In this document: in pieces, positions 20,233 through 29,318 of the stretch | Layout: the number at the start of each line of letters is the position of its first letter | Position numbering within the stretch: the stretch's first letter is position 1 | Assembly (NCBI RefSeq): GCF_018494055.1 | Contig: NZ_JABBFQ010000012.1 | Span: 1 to 49,976, forward strand | Source of the DNA: Rosenbergiella epipactidis | Lineage (GTDB): Bacteria; Pseudomonadota; Gammaproteobacteria; Enterobacterales; Enterobacteriaceae | DNA length: 49,976 bases | Reading direction: 5' to 3' | Position numbers and translations under genes: made by a program | Notes under the pieces: model-generated | What the model was told of the DNA's origin: nothing | The model's input: the letters and a program-made list of their open reading frames with translations, nothing else | Databases searched by the model: none

Positions 20233-20486
20233 AGGGTAATGCAAGTCGTACCTCATTAAGCCAGCGCAAGGCGAGAATTATCAGGGGGGATATAAGGCAG
20301 TAATAAGATAAATGAGAGCCATATCGCGTCTGGAACCCAGACTCATTTTTTTTAACAAAAAAAGCTAGATGAAAGCTTGATTAAAGCCATAACAGTGATA
20401 ATGTTGCGCAGATAAATTGTTCTACTGCAATAGTCTGTTGTCCGATTGCAGACCGTCCCCATGATTGTCATCAAGGTACACCTAGC

Positions 20487-21260
20487 ATGCGTATTTTCGC
20501 ACTCATATTTGCGATATTGTTTTCCTGTAACGCGTTCTCAACAGAAATCGTTCCACTCTCTAATGCATTACAAGCCCCAGTTAGCGATCAGCTGAAAACT
20601 GAACTGATCGGCTCGCCGGTATTTATTCAGATTTTTAAGTCTGAGCGTACGCTCGAACTTTATGCCAAAGTCGGTAATCAGTTTCGCCTACTTAATCGCT
20701 TTAATATTTGTAAGTTCTCGGGCGGCTTAGGCCCTAAACGAGTTCAAGGTGATTTTAAGAGTCCGGAAGGATTTTATACCATTGGCGCCTCACAGCTTCA
20801 CCCAGATAGCCATTACTACCGCGCGATTAATTTAGGCTTTCCTAATCAGTACGATAGAGCTAACGGCTATAACGGTAACTACTTAATGATTCACGGTGAT
20901 TGCGTCTCTATTGGCTGTTATGCCATGACCAATAGTGGTATCGATCAGATCTTTAAGTACGTAACGGCTGCATTTAATAACGGCCAAACGCAGATTGAAG
21001 TGAATATCTATCCGTTCCGGATGACCGACGACAATATGCGTCGCTATGCCGGTTCGCAGTACATTAACTTCTGGAAGCAATTGAAGCCTGGTTATGATTA
21101 TTTCGAGAAATATAAGCAACCGCCAATGATTGCTGTAATGAATAATCAATATATCGTTAATGGCCAAAGTAATGGAACGAGCGCACCACGAGGCAACCCA
21201 TTCCAAACGACTACCCCGAGTGCTTCAAAGACCTTTCTGGCCTTCACCCAAGCAAAATAA
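20487..21260 (+). CDS. yafK: L,D-transpeptidase-family protein YafK (DpaA/LdtF)
   Basis: YkuD-domain periplasmic protein. The E. coli homologue (DpaA, LdtF) detaches Braun lipoprotein from peptidoglycan. A signal peptide ([18 protein letters not shown]) is followed by the catalytic motif [14 protein letters not shown] with the conserved His and Cys at about 136-144. The length of 257 residues is slightly above E. coli (246), with a Thr/Ser-rich tail. The 3' end overlaps yafJ by 36 bases, convergently. Confidence 0.92.
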   Translation: MRIFALIFAILFSCNAFSTEIVPLSNALQAPVSDQLKTELIGSPVFIQIFKSERTLELYAKVGNQFRLLNRFNICKFSGGLGPKRVQGDFKSPEGFYTIGASQLHPDSHYYRAINLGFPNQYDRANGYNGNYLMIHGDCVSIGCYAMTNSGIDQIFKYVTAAFNNGQTQIEVNIYPFRMTDDNMRRYAGSQYINFWKQLKPGYDYFEKYKQPPMIAVMNNQYIVNGQSNGTSAPRGNPFQTTTPSASKTFLAFTQAK

Positions 21261-21998
21261 CTTCCATTCGCCTGGCATAATCTTGTGCCAGGTTTCATTC
21301 CCGGTGAGAGGCTGTGTCGCAACAACGGTCACCACATCGTGAGCCGTTGTCTGCTGCATAAAATCAACTTCAATATCCTGGTCAATCAGCACCGCCTTCC
21401 CAAAAGGTGAACGCCGCGTAATCCAATGAAGATGTGTAGAGCAATACGCCATCAAGTAACGTCCGTCTGAGAGCAACATATTGAATACCCCCAGTGCTCG
21501 CAATTCGTTGGCGAGTTCGGCTATATAGCGAAATACTGAAGTCCAGTTTTTAGGCGTCTGAGGAAAGCGTTGCGAAAGTTTATGCAGCAGCCAGCAGAAA
21601 GCCCGCTCGCTATCCGTTTCACCTACGGGGCGAAACTGCCCAGTTTCGAGACGGCGGTAGCCTTTGAGCTGTCCATTGTGTGCATAGGTCCAATGACGCC
21701 CCCAAAGCTCACGGGTGAAGGGATGAGTATTCTCTAAGGCAACTTTACCGCGGTTCGCTTGACGAATATGAGCGATCACGGAATGAGATTTAATTGGATA
21801 CTCTTGCACTAATCGTGCAATGGGCGATTCAAAACTCGGGAGGGGGTCTTTAAAGGTTCGGCATCCCTTTCCTTCATAAAACGTAATGCCCCACCCATCT
21901 TTATGCGGACCCGTTCCTCCCCCCCGCTGTACCAGACCGGAAAAACTAAAACAGATATCAGTAGGGACATTTGCGCTCATCCCAAGCAGCTCACACAT
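21225..21998 (-). CDS. yafJ: Class II glutamine amidotransferase YafJ
   Basis: Ntn-type glutamine amidotransferase with Cys2 as the N-terminal nucleophile ([10 protein letters not shown]). Conserved HKDGWGI and HIRQANRG plus AHNG (oxyanion Asn/Gly) are present. The amide acceptor is not established for this family. The 257 residues are the family length. Lies next to gmhA as in E. coli. Confidence 0.9.
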   Translation of the reverse strand: MCELLGMSANVPTDICFSFSGLVQRGGGTGPHKDGWGITFYEGKGCRTFKDPLPSFESPIARLVQEYPIKSHSVIAHIRQANRGKVALENTHPFTRELWGRHWTYAHNGQLKGYRRLETGQFRPVGETDSERAFCWLLHKLSQRFPQTPKNWTSVFRYIAELANELRALGVFNMLLSDGRYLMAYCSTHLHWITRRSPFGKAVLIDQDIEVDFMQQTTAHDVVTVVATQPLTGNETWHKIMPGEWKLFCLGEGQKGL

Positions 21999-22119
21999 GC
22001 AGTTGACCTCAATAGCAGCGTATCAGTCACTTAACGCCGATACCTAATAATCAATAACATGCTCTGCGTTATGCTGCAACGGGATAAAGCGCGCTTAATT
22101 CATAACAAAAAAGAAATAC

Positions 22120-22707
22120 TTATGCCGAAATACGTTCCATCTCTTTTTCGATCAGCATGATTAAAATGTGGATAATTTTAATGTGAATCTCTTGAATTCG
22201 GTCAGCGTAACCAAAATGCGGGACTCGGATTTCAATATCCGCAGTACCTGCCATCTTGCCGCCATCCTTACCTGTAAACGTAATCACTTTCATACCCTTA
22301 CTCCGTGCAGCATTGATCGCGCGGATAATATTGCCGGAATTGCCTGAGGTAGAAATACCGAGCAGAACATCACCCGATTGTCCCACCGCCTCGATAAAGC
22401 GGGAGAAGACAAATTCATAGCCAAAATCGTTACTGACACAGGATAAATGGCTAACATCAGAAATCGCAATGGCGGGGTAGCCCGGACGATCTTCACGATA
22501 TCGCCCCGTAAGTTCTTCAGCAAAATGCATTGCATCGCAGTGTGAACCACCATTTCCACAAGACAATACCTTCCCACCCTGTTTGAAGCTTGCCGCTAGC
22601 AGCTCTGCAGCCTGCTGAATGGCATTAAGGTTAGCGTCTTGACTGAGGAACTGCTCAAGCGTTTTAGCTGCCTCATTTAACTCATCACGGATAAGATCAT
22701 GGTACAT
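22120..22707 (-). CDS. gmhA: Sedoheptulose 7-phosphate isomerase
   Basis: First step of ADP-heptose synthesis for the LPS inner core. SIS-domain protein: [39 protein letters not shown] and [17 protein letters not shown] are visible, with zinc/substrate residues around HCDAMH and H(IK)IIH. The chosen ATG ([12 protein letters not shown]) has AAGGAA 8 bases upstream and gives 195 residues; E. coli has 192. The fadE gene that neighbours it in E. coli is absent. Confidence 0.97.
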   Translation of the reverse strand: MYHDLIRDELNEAAKTLEQFLSQDANLNAIQQAAELLAASFKQGGKVLSCGNGGSHCDAMHFAEELTGRYREDRPGYPAIAISDVSHLSCVSNDFGYEFVFSRFIEAVGQSGDVLLGISTSGNSGNIIRAINAARSKGMKVITFTGKDGGKMAGTADIEIRVPHFGYADRIQEIHIKIIHILIMLIEKEMERISA

Positions 22708-22840
22708 ATAAATTCCTTGTGGAATACGGAAAAATTCAGGTGCCAAGTGTAGCCCATTAGTATTTCAGTGCAATATGACCGAGGCGATTAACACAGGTTT
22801 CTTTGCGCTGTTGATCTCAAACCGATAAAAAAAGCCTATT

Positions 22841-22870
22841 AAACGTCTGAATTTAGACATCCAAACGTCC
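22841..22870 (+). promoter_or_regulatory. Met boxes (MetJ operator) upstream of ybdL
   Basis: Two adjacent 8-mers, AGACATCC (22855-22862) and AAACGTCC (22863-22870), each match the MetJ consensus AGACGTCT at 6 of 8 positions. A third, AAACGTCT (22841-22848), matches 7 of 8 but is out of the 8-bp phase. They abut the -35 of the ybdL promoter. MetJ control of ybdL has been proposed in E. coli. Confidence 0.65.
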
Positions 22871-22873
22871 ATA

Positions 22874-22901
22874 TTGCCAAAATTTTTTGCCCTGTTATAG
22901 T
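22874..22901 (+). promoter_or_regulatory. ybdL-yafV promoter
   Basis: TTGCCA (22874-22879), 16-bp spacer, TATAGT (22896-22901). It predicts a start near 22908, about 30 bp before the chosen ybdL ATG, which supports that ATG over the one at 22922. Confidence 0.7.
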
Positions 22902-22939
22902 GGTATTCATTCGCTCTTACCATGACGCAGAGGCCCCTC

Positions 22940-24100
22940 ATGACTCGTTCAGTACCGGTTCCAGAGAGTAAACTTCCCGCCCTAGGCACCACTATTTTCA
23001 CCACCATGAGCGCACTGGCTCAGCAGGTGGGCGCGATTAACCTCTCACAAGGCTTCCCTGACTTCAGTGGCCCAGATTACTTGCAGCAACGCCTAGCCCA
23101 TCATATTGAACAGGGGGCAAACCAGTATGCACCGATGTCCGGAACCCCCGCCTTACGTGAAGCAATCAGTGCAAAAATCTCCCGTTGCTATGAATGCCAG
23201 GTCGATAAAGAGACAGACATTACCGTGACAGCGGGGGCTACGGAGGCATTATTTGCTAGCATCACGGCGTTAGTTCGCCCCGGTGATGAAGTGATCTGTT
23301 TCGATCCCAGTTACGATAGTTATGCCCCTGCGGTGCAACTCGCGGGCGGAATCATGAAACACATACCTTTATCACCTCCCGATTTCACGCCTAATTGGTC
23401 CAGCTTCTCTGCAGCAATTAGCGATAAAACCCGTCTAGTGATTATTAATACCCCACACAACCCAACTGCGAGTGTTTGGCAAAAAGAGGAATTCGACGCG
23501 TTGTGGTCCGCAATTGCCGAACGCCCAATATTTGTCTTGAGCGATGAAGTGTATGAGCATATCTGTTTTGCTCAGCATGGGCATTACAGCTTGTTGCAGC
23601 ACGCTTCTCTGCGCGAGAGGGGGATTGTCGTCTCGTCGTTTGGCAAAACCTATCATATGACGGGCTGGAAGGTTGGATACTGTGTCGCCCCGCCTCATTT
23701 GAGCCTCGAAATCAGAAAAATACATCAGTACCTTACGTTTTCAGTTCATACCCCCACTCAGCTCGCGTTAGCGGATATGCTGAATCATGCTCCTGAGCAT
23801 GACCAAAATCTTCCAAGCTTTTATCAGCAACGCCGCGATTTCTTAATTAATGCGTTACAAGAAAGTCGTTTTACCCTGTTACCGTGCCAAGGAACCTACT
23901 TTTTACTGCTTGATTACTCGGCAATTTCCCAGATGAACGATGTCGACTTTTGCCTTTACCTCACCAAAGAGGTCGGCGTTGCCGCTATTCCGCTTTCCGT
24001 ATTCTGTAAAGAGGCCTTTCCTCATCACTTAATCAGGCTATGCTTTGCAAAAGAAGAGGCGACCTTGCAGGCAGCAGCGGAGAAACTATGTCAACTTTAA
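22940..24100 (+). CDS. ybdL: Methionine (and aromatic) aminotransferase YbdL / MtnE-like
   Basis: Class I PLP aminotransferase. E. coli YbdL prefers Met, His, Phe and Gln-type substrates, and such enzymes act as the last step of methionine salvage. The 386 residues equal E. coli YbdL. It has NTPHNPTASVW, SDEVYEH and the PLP lysine in SSFGKTYHMTGWKVGY. The ATG chosen has CAGAGG seven bases upstream. The gene overlaps yafV by 13 bases, so the two are almost certainly co-translated. In E. coli they lie far apart. Confidence 0.93.
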   Translation: MTRSVPVPESKLPALGTTIFTTMSALAQQVGAINLSQGFPDFSGPDYLQQRLAHHIEQGANQYAPMSGTPALREAISAKISRCYECQVDKETDITVTAGATEALFASITALVRPGDEVICFDPSYDSYAPAVQLAGGIMKHIPLSPPDFTPNWSSFSAAISDKTRLVIINTPHNPTASVWQKEEFDALWSAIAERPIFVLSDEVYEHICFAQHGHYSLLQHASLRERGIVVSSFGKTYHMTGWKVGYCVAPPHLSLEIRKIHQYLTFSVHTPTQLALADMLNHAPEHDQNLPSFYQQRRDFLINALQESRFTLLPCQGTYFLLLDYSAISQMNDVDFCLYLTKEVGVAAIPLSVFCKEAFPHHLIRLCFAKEEATLQAAAEKLCQL

Positions 24101-24873
24101 TGGTCGGAGTATTACAGCAACCGATTATCTGGATGGATGGCGACGCTAATCTCCAGCATTTTTCCCGCCTTATCGCACAATCTGCTCACCACGATTTGTG
24201 GGTATTGCCCGAAATGTTCACCACTGGGTTTTCGATGCAAGCGGCAACCCAATCGCTGGGTGAAACACAGGTACTCGGTTGGTTACAAGCACTCGCCCAG
24301 AAGCACGATACCGCACTCTGCGGCAGTGCGGCGATCCAGCTGGCTGACGGTGCAGTGAATCGTTTTTATTTCGTTACCCCGCAGGGTGACTTCTCATACT
24401 ACGATAAACGCCATCTTTTTCGGATGGCCAACGAGCATCATCATTATAAGCCAGGAGCCAGCCGCCAAATAATTGAATACCGTGGATGGCGTATATTGCC
24501 GCAAATTTGCTATGACCTACGCTTCCCCGCGTTTTCGCGCACGATCAACAACGATTACGACTTAATGATCTATGTGGCAAGTTGGCCTGATGCCCGTGCA
24601 AACCACTGGCAAGCCTTATTATTAGCGAGAGCTATCGAAAACCAAAGTTGGGTCATAGGCTGTAATCGCGTCGGAGAGGATGAGAATGGGTTATCGTACC
24701 GAGGAGATAGTCAAATCATCGCGCCTGAAGGAGAGATTATCGCCTCCGCCATACCCGCAGAGGCGACAGTGATCACCGCAACGATTGACCGTCAACGGGT
24801 AACCGCTTACCGCCAAGCGTTTCCCGCCTGGCAGGATGCGGACAGTTTTACCTTAACTTCCTCGGTAGGTTGA
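24088..24873 (+). CDS. yafV: Omega-amidase YafV
   Basis: Nitrilase-superfamily enzyme that hydrolyses 2-oxoglutaramate (and related omega-amides) to 2-oxoglutarate and ammonia. The Glu-Lys-Cys triad is visible in VLPEMFTTGF, YYDKRHLF and PQICYDLRFP. At 261 residues it is close to E. coli YafV (256). The start ATG lies inside the ybdL 3' end; a longer frame upstream is rejected. Its end overlaps uraH by 21 bases on the other strand. Next to a transaminase that can use glutamine, it would pull transamination forward. Confidence 0.92.
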   Translation: MSTLMVGVLQQPIIWMDGDANLQHFSRLIAQSAHHDLWVLPEMFTTGFSMQAATQSLGETQVLGWLQALAQKHDTALCGSAAIQLADGAVNRFYFVTPQGDFSYYDKRHLFRMANEHHHYKPGASRQIIEYRGWRILPQICYDLRFPAFSRTINNDYDLMIYVASWPDARANHWQALLLARAIENQSWVIGCNRVGEDENGLSYRGDSQIIAPEGEIIASAIPAEATVITATIDRQRVTAYRQAFPAWQDADSFTLTSSVG

Positions 24874-25188
24874 CCACGAATTAGGAGTAATAAGATAAGG
24901 AAGATGGAAGTGTTCCCCCGTCTGCGTAATCACAAAATCAATCTGGGCGGTAAGGTATAACGAAGGGCGATTAGTTTGCGCAAAATAATCGCCAATTTCA
25001 GCGGTTAATCGATAATGGCCTGGCACGATGGGTTCGGGGGTTAAGGTTTTTAGGCGGCCATCGCTATCCGTTTTCCCCCTCGCAATCTGTTGCCACCCTT
25101 CGTTAGTCAGTTGGTCCAAGGTAATGGTGACGTTACTCGCGGGTTTTCCTAAGGCGGTGTCTAAAATATGCGTCGTAATCGTACTCAT
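24853..25188 (-). CDS. uraH: 5-hydroxyisourate hydrolase
   Basis: Transthyretin-like enzyme that opens 5-hydroxyisourate to OHCU, the step after urate oxidation. The 111 residues start HILDTALGKPA and end with the diagnostic STYRGS; the catalytic His/Arg pattern is present (HILD, PYLITPNSWSTYRGS). No signal peptide, so cytoplasmic, unlike E. coli HiuH. Its ATG overlaps the uraD stop as ATGA. Last gene of the hpxJ-hpxK-uraD-uraH operon. Klebsiella counterpart: hpxT. Confidence 0.95.
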   Translation of the reverse strand: MSTITTHILDTALGKPASNVTITLDQLTNEGWQQIARGKTDSDGRLKTLTPEPIVPGHYRLTAEIGDYFAQTNRPSLYLTAQIDFVITQTGEHFHLPYLITPNSWSTYRGS

Positions 25189-25691
25189 TGAATAGCCTCC
25201 TGCAAACGTAATGCCGTGATTTCACGCAGCTGTTGTAGGCTGGCCTCAATATCTTCTGCTGCACTGAGCTGCAAACGCTGCTCAAGTGCTGCAAGAATAT
25301 CTTGCGGTGAGCGGCCTTTAGCGCGAATTAAAAATACTCGCTGGAAACGCTGCTCATAGCGTAAGTTACCCAAACGAATCGCTTCTTTACTCTGTTGATC
25401 GGTCTGTTGTACGGCCGCTTGTTCTTGACGCGAAGCCTGTGCTTCAGAGCTTTCTCCCGTGGGCCGTTCGCCGATACGAGGATGCGCTTTTAGCGCCGAA
25501 GTCAGGGCCTCTCCCCCCCACCCCGCGGTTAGCTCAGCAGCGACTTTGTGCAGCGTTGCGATATCGCGATAAGGTCGATGCGCAACAAGCTCAGTTTGCC
25601 AGGCTTCTATCGCTACACAATGGGCGATAGCCTGCTGTGCACTCTGTGCGTCGCTTTCATTAAACTGCTTGAGAGAGATCATCAGTTTCAT
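25185..25691 (-). CDS. uraD: OHCU decarboxylase
   Basis: 2-oxo-4-hydroxy-4-carboxy-5-ureidoimidazoline decarboxylase, which yields S-allantoin. The 168 residues have the family motifs AHPRIGE and NLRYEQRFQRVFLIRAKGRS (near the usual F-I-A-G-S block). It overlaps the end of hpxK by 32 bases and uraH by 4. An ATG three codons on is possible. Klebsiella counterpart: hpxQ. Confidence 0.93.
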   Translation of the reverse strand: MKLMISLKQFNESDAQSAQQAIAHCVAIEAWQTELVAHRPYRDIATLHKVAAELTAGWGGEALTSALKAHPRIGERPTGESSEAQASRQEQAAVQQTDQQSKEAIRLGNLRYEQRFQRVFLIRAKGRSPQDILAALEQRLQLSAAEDIEASLQQLREITALRLQEAIQ

Positions 25692-26955
25692 ATTCCCGAG
25701 AAGGTGTGGCCGTTAATTGTACCGCTTGAGTAAAGGCTTGGATCCCGGCGGCCACATCTTGTACCGTGACGGCTTCAGCAGGATGGTGACTGATCCCTTT
25801 CTCGCAACGCACGAAGATCATGGCAACCGGCCACTGTGCGGCAATTGCTATCGCATCATGCCCTGCACCACTTGACAGTTGCGGTGCACTCCCTTGAACT
25901 GCGGTAACCGCTTGGGTACAGGCTTCGCGTAATCGCTTATCACAGGTCGTTGCCGCAATATGATAAAACTCCTCAGCGCGGAAGCTAATGCCACGTGCGG
26001 AGGCAATACTCTGTGCACGTGACAACAGGTGTTCTAAGAGCTGGCTTAACGGGGCATCTTCTGGCCCTCGAATATCTAAGCTCAATGCGACCTCACCCGG
26101 GATCACATTTACCGCTCCCGGTGAGCAACTGATTTGCCCGACAGTGGCCACTAATCCGCCCCCTGCCGCAGTGGTCTCTTTTTCGATCGCCATTATCCAT
26201 TCAGCGGCCGCCACCAGTGCATCTTGACGCTGCGTCATAGGCACTGTCCCAGCATGACCCGCAAGCCCCGTAAAATGACAGTGTAAACGATGAGCACCAT
26301 TAATCGCCGTGACTACGCCTAGTGGTAAATCGGCCGTTTCAAGACAGGGCCCTTGCTCAATATGAAGCTCTAAATAGGCGGTAATAGATTCGGGACGACG
26401 AGCAGCCTGTAACACCTTGCGTGGGTCGAGATGTTGCGCGATCATCGCTTCTCGTACGCTAACCGACTGATCATCTGTCTTATCTAGCCAGTCATTCGGC
26501 CACTGCCCCGTTAACCCCTTACTCCCTAGGAGCGTAATGCCAAAACGGGTACCTTCTTCGTCGGCAAAGCCAACGATTTCGATGGCGTTGGCTAGGCGGA
26601 TATTTTGGCTTCGTAACGCGCTCACCACTTCAATTGCCGTTAAAACACCCAGCGGACCGTCATAACGCCCGGCATTACGCACAGAATCGAGATGAGAGCC
26701 TAATAAGATAGCCGGTGCCCCATCCGTCAAGGCTTCATATCGACCACAGATATTACCCACCTCATCTTGCCAGACTGACATTCCAGCCTCTTCCATCCAT
26801 TGCTGAACTTGGCGATTCGCTTGGAAATGTTCGTCAGACAGATAAACGCGCGTCAGCGCGCCTTGCGTTTCACTGATACTTGCCAACAGGTCACAACGCT
26901 GCATCACGCGCTGGGCAGCGCTATCTGCCATCGCTTTTGGAATAAGATTAAGCAT
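25660..26955 (-). CDS. hpxK: Allantoate amidohydrolase
   Basis: M20-family metalloenzyme that releases ammonia and carbon dioxide from allantoate to give S-ureidoglycine. The 431 residues show the bimetal motifs GSHLDSVRNAGRYDG, ADEEGTRFG, LELHIEQGP, and GAGHDA near the C-terminus. The ATG overlaps the hpxJ stop region by 8 bases, so the genes are translationally coupled; a 24-residue upstream extension is rejected. Product passes to HpxJ. Confidence 0.95.
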   Translation of the reverse strand: MLNLIPKAMADSAAQRVMQRCDLLASISETQGALTRVYLSDEHFQANRQVQQWMEEAGMSVWQDEVGNICGRYEALTDGAPAILLGSHLDSVRNAGRYDGPLGVLTAIEVVSALRSQNIRLANAIEIVGFADEEGTRFGITLLGSKGLTGQWPNDWLDKTDDQSVSVREAMIAQHLDPRKVLQAARRPESITAYLELHIEQGPCLETADLPLGVVTAINGAHRLHCHFTGLAGHAGTVPMTQRQDALVAAAEWIMAIEKETTAAGGGLVATVGQISCSPGAVNVIPGEVALSLDIRGPEDAPLSQLLEHLLSRAQSIASARGISFRAEEFYHIAATTCDKRLREACTQAVTAVQGSAPQLSSGAGHDAIAIAAQWPVAMIFVRCEKGISHHPAEAVTVQDVAAGIQAFTQAVQLTATPSREYETDDLSQAV

Positions 26956-28192
26956 GGGCACCCACCGCTTGATAATGGTCCCAAGCGGCTTGCAGCGCCG
27001 CCCCTTGCACGGTCTTAAAGCCAACATGATTCAGCACGGCTTCTAACGCGGTCAAAGTCTGCATCACACAGCTTTTGCGTGCGTTATACCCCATCGTACC
27101 AATGCGCCATACTTTACCGTGTAGCGGGCCAAAAGAGGTGCCGATTTCAATCCCAAAATCATGAAGCATCAAATGACGAACCTCGTCACCCACCACGCCA
27201 GAGGGGATATAGACCCCTAAGACATTATTCATCTTGTGTTGAATATCACCGAATACTTGTAATCCCATTGCTTGTACACCCTTTAGCATGGCATCACCGT
27301 GGAGTTTATGTCGCGTGATTCCCGCTTCTAGCCCTTCCTCCAAGATAAGGCGTGCGGCCTCATAAGCCCCAAATAACGCACTGGTCGCTTCGGTATGGTG
27401 GTTGAGTCGTTCTGGCCCCCAATAATCGAGCACCATGCCGAGATCGAAATAATTCGAATAAATCATCTCGTCATCGCCTTGCTGGTGCTGAGCCGTACGA
27501 ATCCCTTCCTCGACACACTTACGCTTACGGATCTCTTCGACGATACGATCGCTTAATGTAATGGGCGACGTCCCCGAAGGACCGCATAGGCATTTTTGCA
27601 TCCCCGCCGACACCGCATCAATTCCCCAAGCATCGGTTTCTAAAGGATTGCCGGCCAGTGAGGCGGTCGCATCGGTATACAGTAATACCCCATGACGACG
27701 GCAGATTTCCCCAAGCTGATCCAAAGGCTGTAACATGGTGGTCGAGGTATCGCCCTGCACGGTCAGCAATAAACGCGGTTTTACTTTTTTAATCGCTTCT
27801 TCGATTTGTTCGGGGCGGAACACCTCTCCCCAAGGCACCTCAATGGTATGGACCTCAGCACGGCAGCGGCGTGCAATTTCACATAACAAATGGCCAAAGC
27901 GACCAAAGACTGGCACCAAGACTTTATCGCCGGGACGAATCGTTGAAACAAGGATTGCCTCAATCCCCGCACGGGATGTCCCATCCACCAGCAGCGTCCA
28001 CTGATTCTGGGTAGCAAATACCCCTCGATAAAGCGCCATGACTTGATTCATATAATCCGTCATCGCCGGGTCATACTGGCCAATAAGTTGACTCGACATT
28101 GCACGCAGTACACGAGGATCCGCATTGATCGGGCCAGGCCCCATCAGTAAACGTGGGGGTGGATTGATTTGAGAAAAAGAAGAAATATCCAT
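26948..28192 (-). CDS. hpxJ: (S)-ureidoglycine-glyoxylate aminotransferase
   Basis: Class V PLP aminotransferase (PucG/HpxJ type) that moves the amino group of ureidoglycine to glyoxylate, giving oxalurate and glycine. The 414 residues include LLMGPGPINADPRVLRA, GTSRAGIEAIL and the PLP lysine in SAGMQKCLCGPSG. It is the first gene of a four-gene operon, 37 nt downstream of a predicted sigma-54 start. Catalytic role is taken from characterised Bacillus and Klebsiella relatives. Confidence 0.93.
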   Translation of the reverse strand: MDISSFSQINPPPRLLMGPGPINADPRVLRAMSSQLIGQYDPAMTDYMNQVMALYRGVFATQNQWTLLVDGTSRAGIEAILVSTIRPGDKVLVPVFGRFGHLLCEIARRCRAEVHTIEVPWGEVFRPEQIEEAIKKVKPRLLLTVQGDTSTTMLQPLDQLGEICRRHGVLLYTDATASLAGNPLETDAWGIDAVSAGMQKCLCGPSGTSPITLSDRIVEEIRKRKCVEEGIRTAQHQQGDDEMIYSNYFDLGMVLDYWGPERLNHHTEATSALFGAYEAARLILEEGLEAGITRHKLHGDAMLKGVQAMGLQVFGDIQHKMNNVLGVYIPSGVVGDEVRHLMLHDFGIEIGTSFGPLHGKVWRIGTMGYNARKSCVMQTLTALEAVLNHVGFKTVQGAALQAAWDHYQAVGAHA

Positions 28193-28222
28193 GTGCGAGT
28201 CCTTGGTGATTGAAACAAAAAA

Positions 28223-28235
28223 TTCTTATTAAGAA
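28223..28235 (-). promoter_or_regulatory. Palindrome at the hpxJ transcription start (candidate HpxU operator)
   Basis: TTCTTATTAAGAA is a perfect inverted repeat around one central base. It covers the predicted start point of the sigma-54 promoter, a position suited to repression. HpxU, encoded just upstream, is the obvious candidate binder, but no binding motif is known to me for it. Confidence 0.35.
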
Positions 28236-28239
28236 ATAC

Positions 28240-28255
28240 TGCAACAATTGTGCCA
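28240..28255 (-). promoter_or_regulatory. Sigma-54 promoter of hpxJ-hpxK-uraD-uraH
   Basis: On the minus strand TGGCACAATTGTTGCA is an exact match to the sigma-54 core TGGCAC-N5-TTGCA, with GG (-24) and GC (-12) at the correct 12-bp interval. The predicted start is near 28229, 37 nt before the hpxJ ATG. Confidence 0.9.
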
Positions 28256-28318
28256 GAGAATTTAGACATAAAATGTCAGCGCTGGCTGAGCTTTACGATC
28301 ACTTCGGGATAAACATCA

Positions 28319-28352
28319 TGCACCAAGATAATGCACCGCACTCTTATGGTGC
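28319..28352 (-). promoter_or_regulatory. NtrC-like enhancer upstream of hpxJ
   Basis: GCACTCTTATGGTGC (28338-28352) fits GCAC-N7-GTGC, the same geometry as the strong glnA NtrC site (GCACCAACATGGTGC). Two TGCACC half-sites (28319-28324 and 28332-28337) lie next to it. The centre is about 115 bp upstream of the predicted sigma-54 start, typical of an NtrC enhancer. It begins 4 bases beyond the hpxU stop. Confidence 0.75.
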
Positions 28353-28356
28353 CCCA

Positions 28357-29196
28357 TTATCGTTGTTCAAGCTCTTCGAGATGCTGATAGGTTTCCGCTA
28401 TTTTATGAATACGTTGCCGTCCAGTCTCTAACGTCGAATGCAGCAGTGAATTTGCCATCAATGTTACAAAGCTCATCGCCGCACTGTAACAATCGAAGGC
28501 AGAAACGCTTTCCAGTGGCGTCGCAAATTGCCAAGTCGCTAATCCTTGAATACTCAACGCCTGCGGCTCGGAAAGAGTGATGACTGGCACCTGTTGACGT
28601 TGCAACTGCTGGAGTAATTTTTTTATCACCGCTGGCCGGCGTCTGAAGGCAATCACTACCACCACATCGTGCGGGCCATAGTCCACCAACTCTTCAGAAA
28701 GTGTCTGCCCAGGTGTCGGAAAGAGGCTGACTTGTGATCTGGCTTGAATCAATTGCGCACGCAGATGTAACGCAACCGGATAGGCATTACGGTACCCAAT
28801 GATCCCCACTTGCCGAGCCTGATTAAGGGCTTGTATGGCCGACGAAAATTCTTGTGTGTTGAGAAGCGTTGTCCAATGGAGCAGGTTTGCCATCTCTTGT
28901 TTATAGTGCCTGGCGAGCAAGGTATCGCCGTGTACGATATCTCTCGGTTCCGTTAATGGCATACCGCTTTGTCGTAAAAGACGCAGCTCCTCGTACATAT
29001 CCTTATATTTCTCGTAACCAAGCCGTTTAAATAACCGGCTCACCGTCGCTTTAGACACGCCGCTGACCCGTGCAAGCTCCGCACTGTTATAGCTGATCAA
29101 ATCATCAAAATGATCGACAACAAAATCCGCCACACGCTTTTCTTGTGGCGTCAGGCTCTCATAATGGCTTGCCAATCGCTGATTTAAAGGCGTCAT
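28357..29196 (-). CDS. hpxU: MurR/RpiR-family regulator HpxU
   Basis: RpiR-type regulator: an N-terminal HTH (about 1-77, SYNSAELARVSGVSKATVSRLFKRLGY) and a C-terminal SIS domain (about 105-245, VGIIGYRNAYPVALHLRAQL). An RpiR-type repressor called HpxU controls allantoate catabolism in Klebsiella. The ATG chosen has AGGAG seven bases upstream; a start seven codons earlier is possible. The gene is divergent from hpxW and in the same direction as hpxJ, separated by 164 bp that hold an enhancer and a sigma-54 promoter. An effector from the pathway (for example allantoate) is an inference. Confidence 0.88.
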   Translation of the reverse strand: MTPLNQRLASHYESLTPQEKRVADFVVDHFDDLISYNSAELARVSGVSKATVSRLFKRLGYEKYKDMYEELRLLRQSGMPLTEPRDIVHGDTLLARHYKQEMANLLHWTTLLNTQEFSSAIQALNQARQVGIIGYRNAYPVALHLRAQLIQARSQVSLFPTPGQTLSEELVDYGPHDVVVVIAFRRRPAVIKKLLQQLQRQQVPVITLSEPQALSIQGLATWQFATPLESVSAFDCYSAAMSFVTLMANSLLHSTLETGRQRIHKIAETYQHLEELEQR

Positions 29197-29248
29197 CTTC
29201 ACTCCTGTAACAAACATTTCACTGTATTAAGCAGGATTTAGACCACTC

Positions 29249-29264
29249 TGAAATTTTTTTTTCA
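29249..29264. promoter_or_regulatory. Inverted repeat between hpxU and hpxW
   Basis: TGAAA-N6-TTTCA (16 bp, mostly T in the middle) lies 3 bp upstream of the -24 element of hpxW and about 55 bp from the hpxU start. The form resembles operators reported for RpiR-type regulators, so it could serve HpxU autoregulation. The T-rich centre makes chance occurrence possible. Confidence 0.35.
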
Positions 29265-29267
29265 TCT

Positions 29268-29283
29268 CGGTACAAAATTTGCT
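29268..29283 (+). promoter_or_regulatory. Sigma-54 promoter of hpxWXYZ
   Basis: CGGTACAAAATTTGCT has GG and GC at the -24/-12 interval of 12 bp and TTGCT (consensus TTGCW). The -24 block matches TGGCAC at 4 of 6. Predicted start near 29294, 25 nt before the hpxW ATG. No clear NtrC dyad was found upstream of it. Confidence 0.72.
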
Positions 29284-29318
29284 TGGTCAATCTCTTTGCC
29301 CTACGTGGATAGACAATA

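Noticed and set aside
28240-28255. TGCAACAATTGTGCCA, shared in part with the puuE upstream region, first read as a common repressor operator
   Set aside because: On the minus strand it is an exact sigma-54 promoter core (TGGCAC-N5-TTGCA), and the puuE likeness is explained by the same promoter type.
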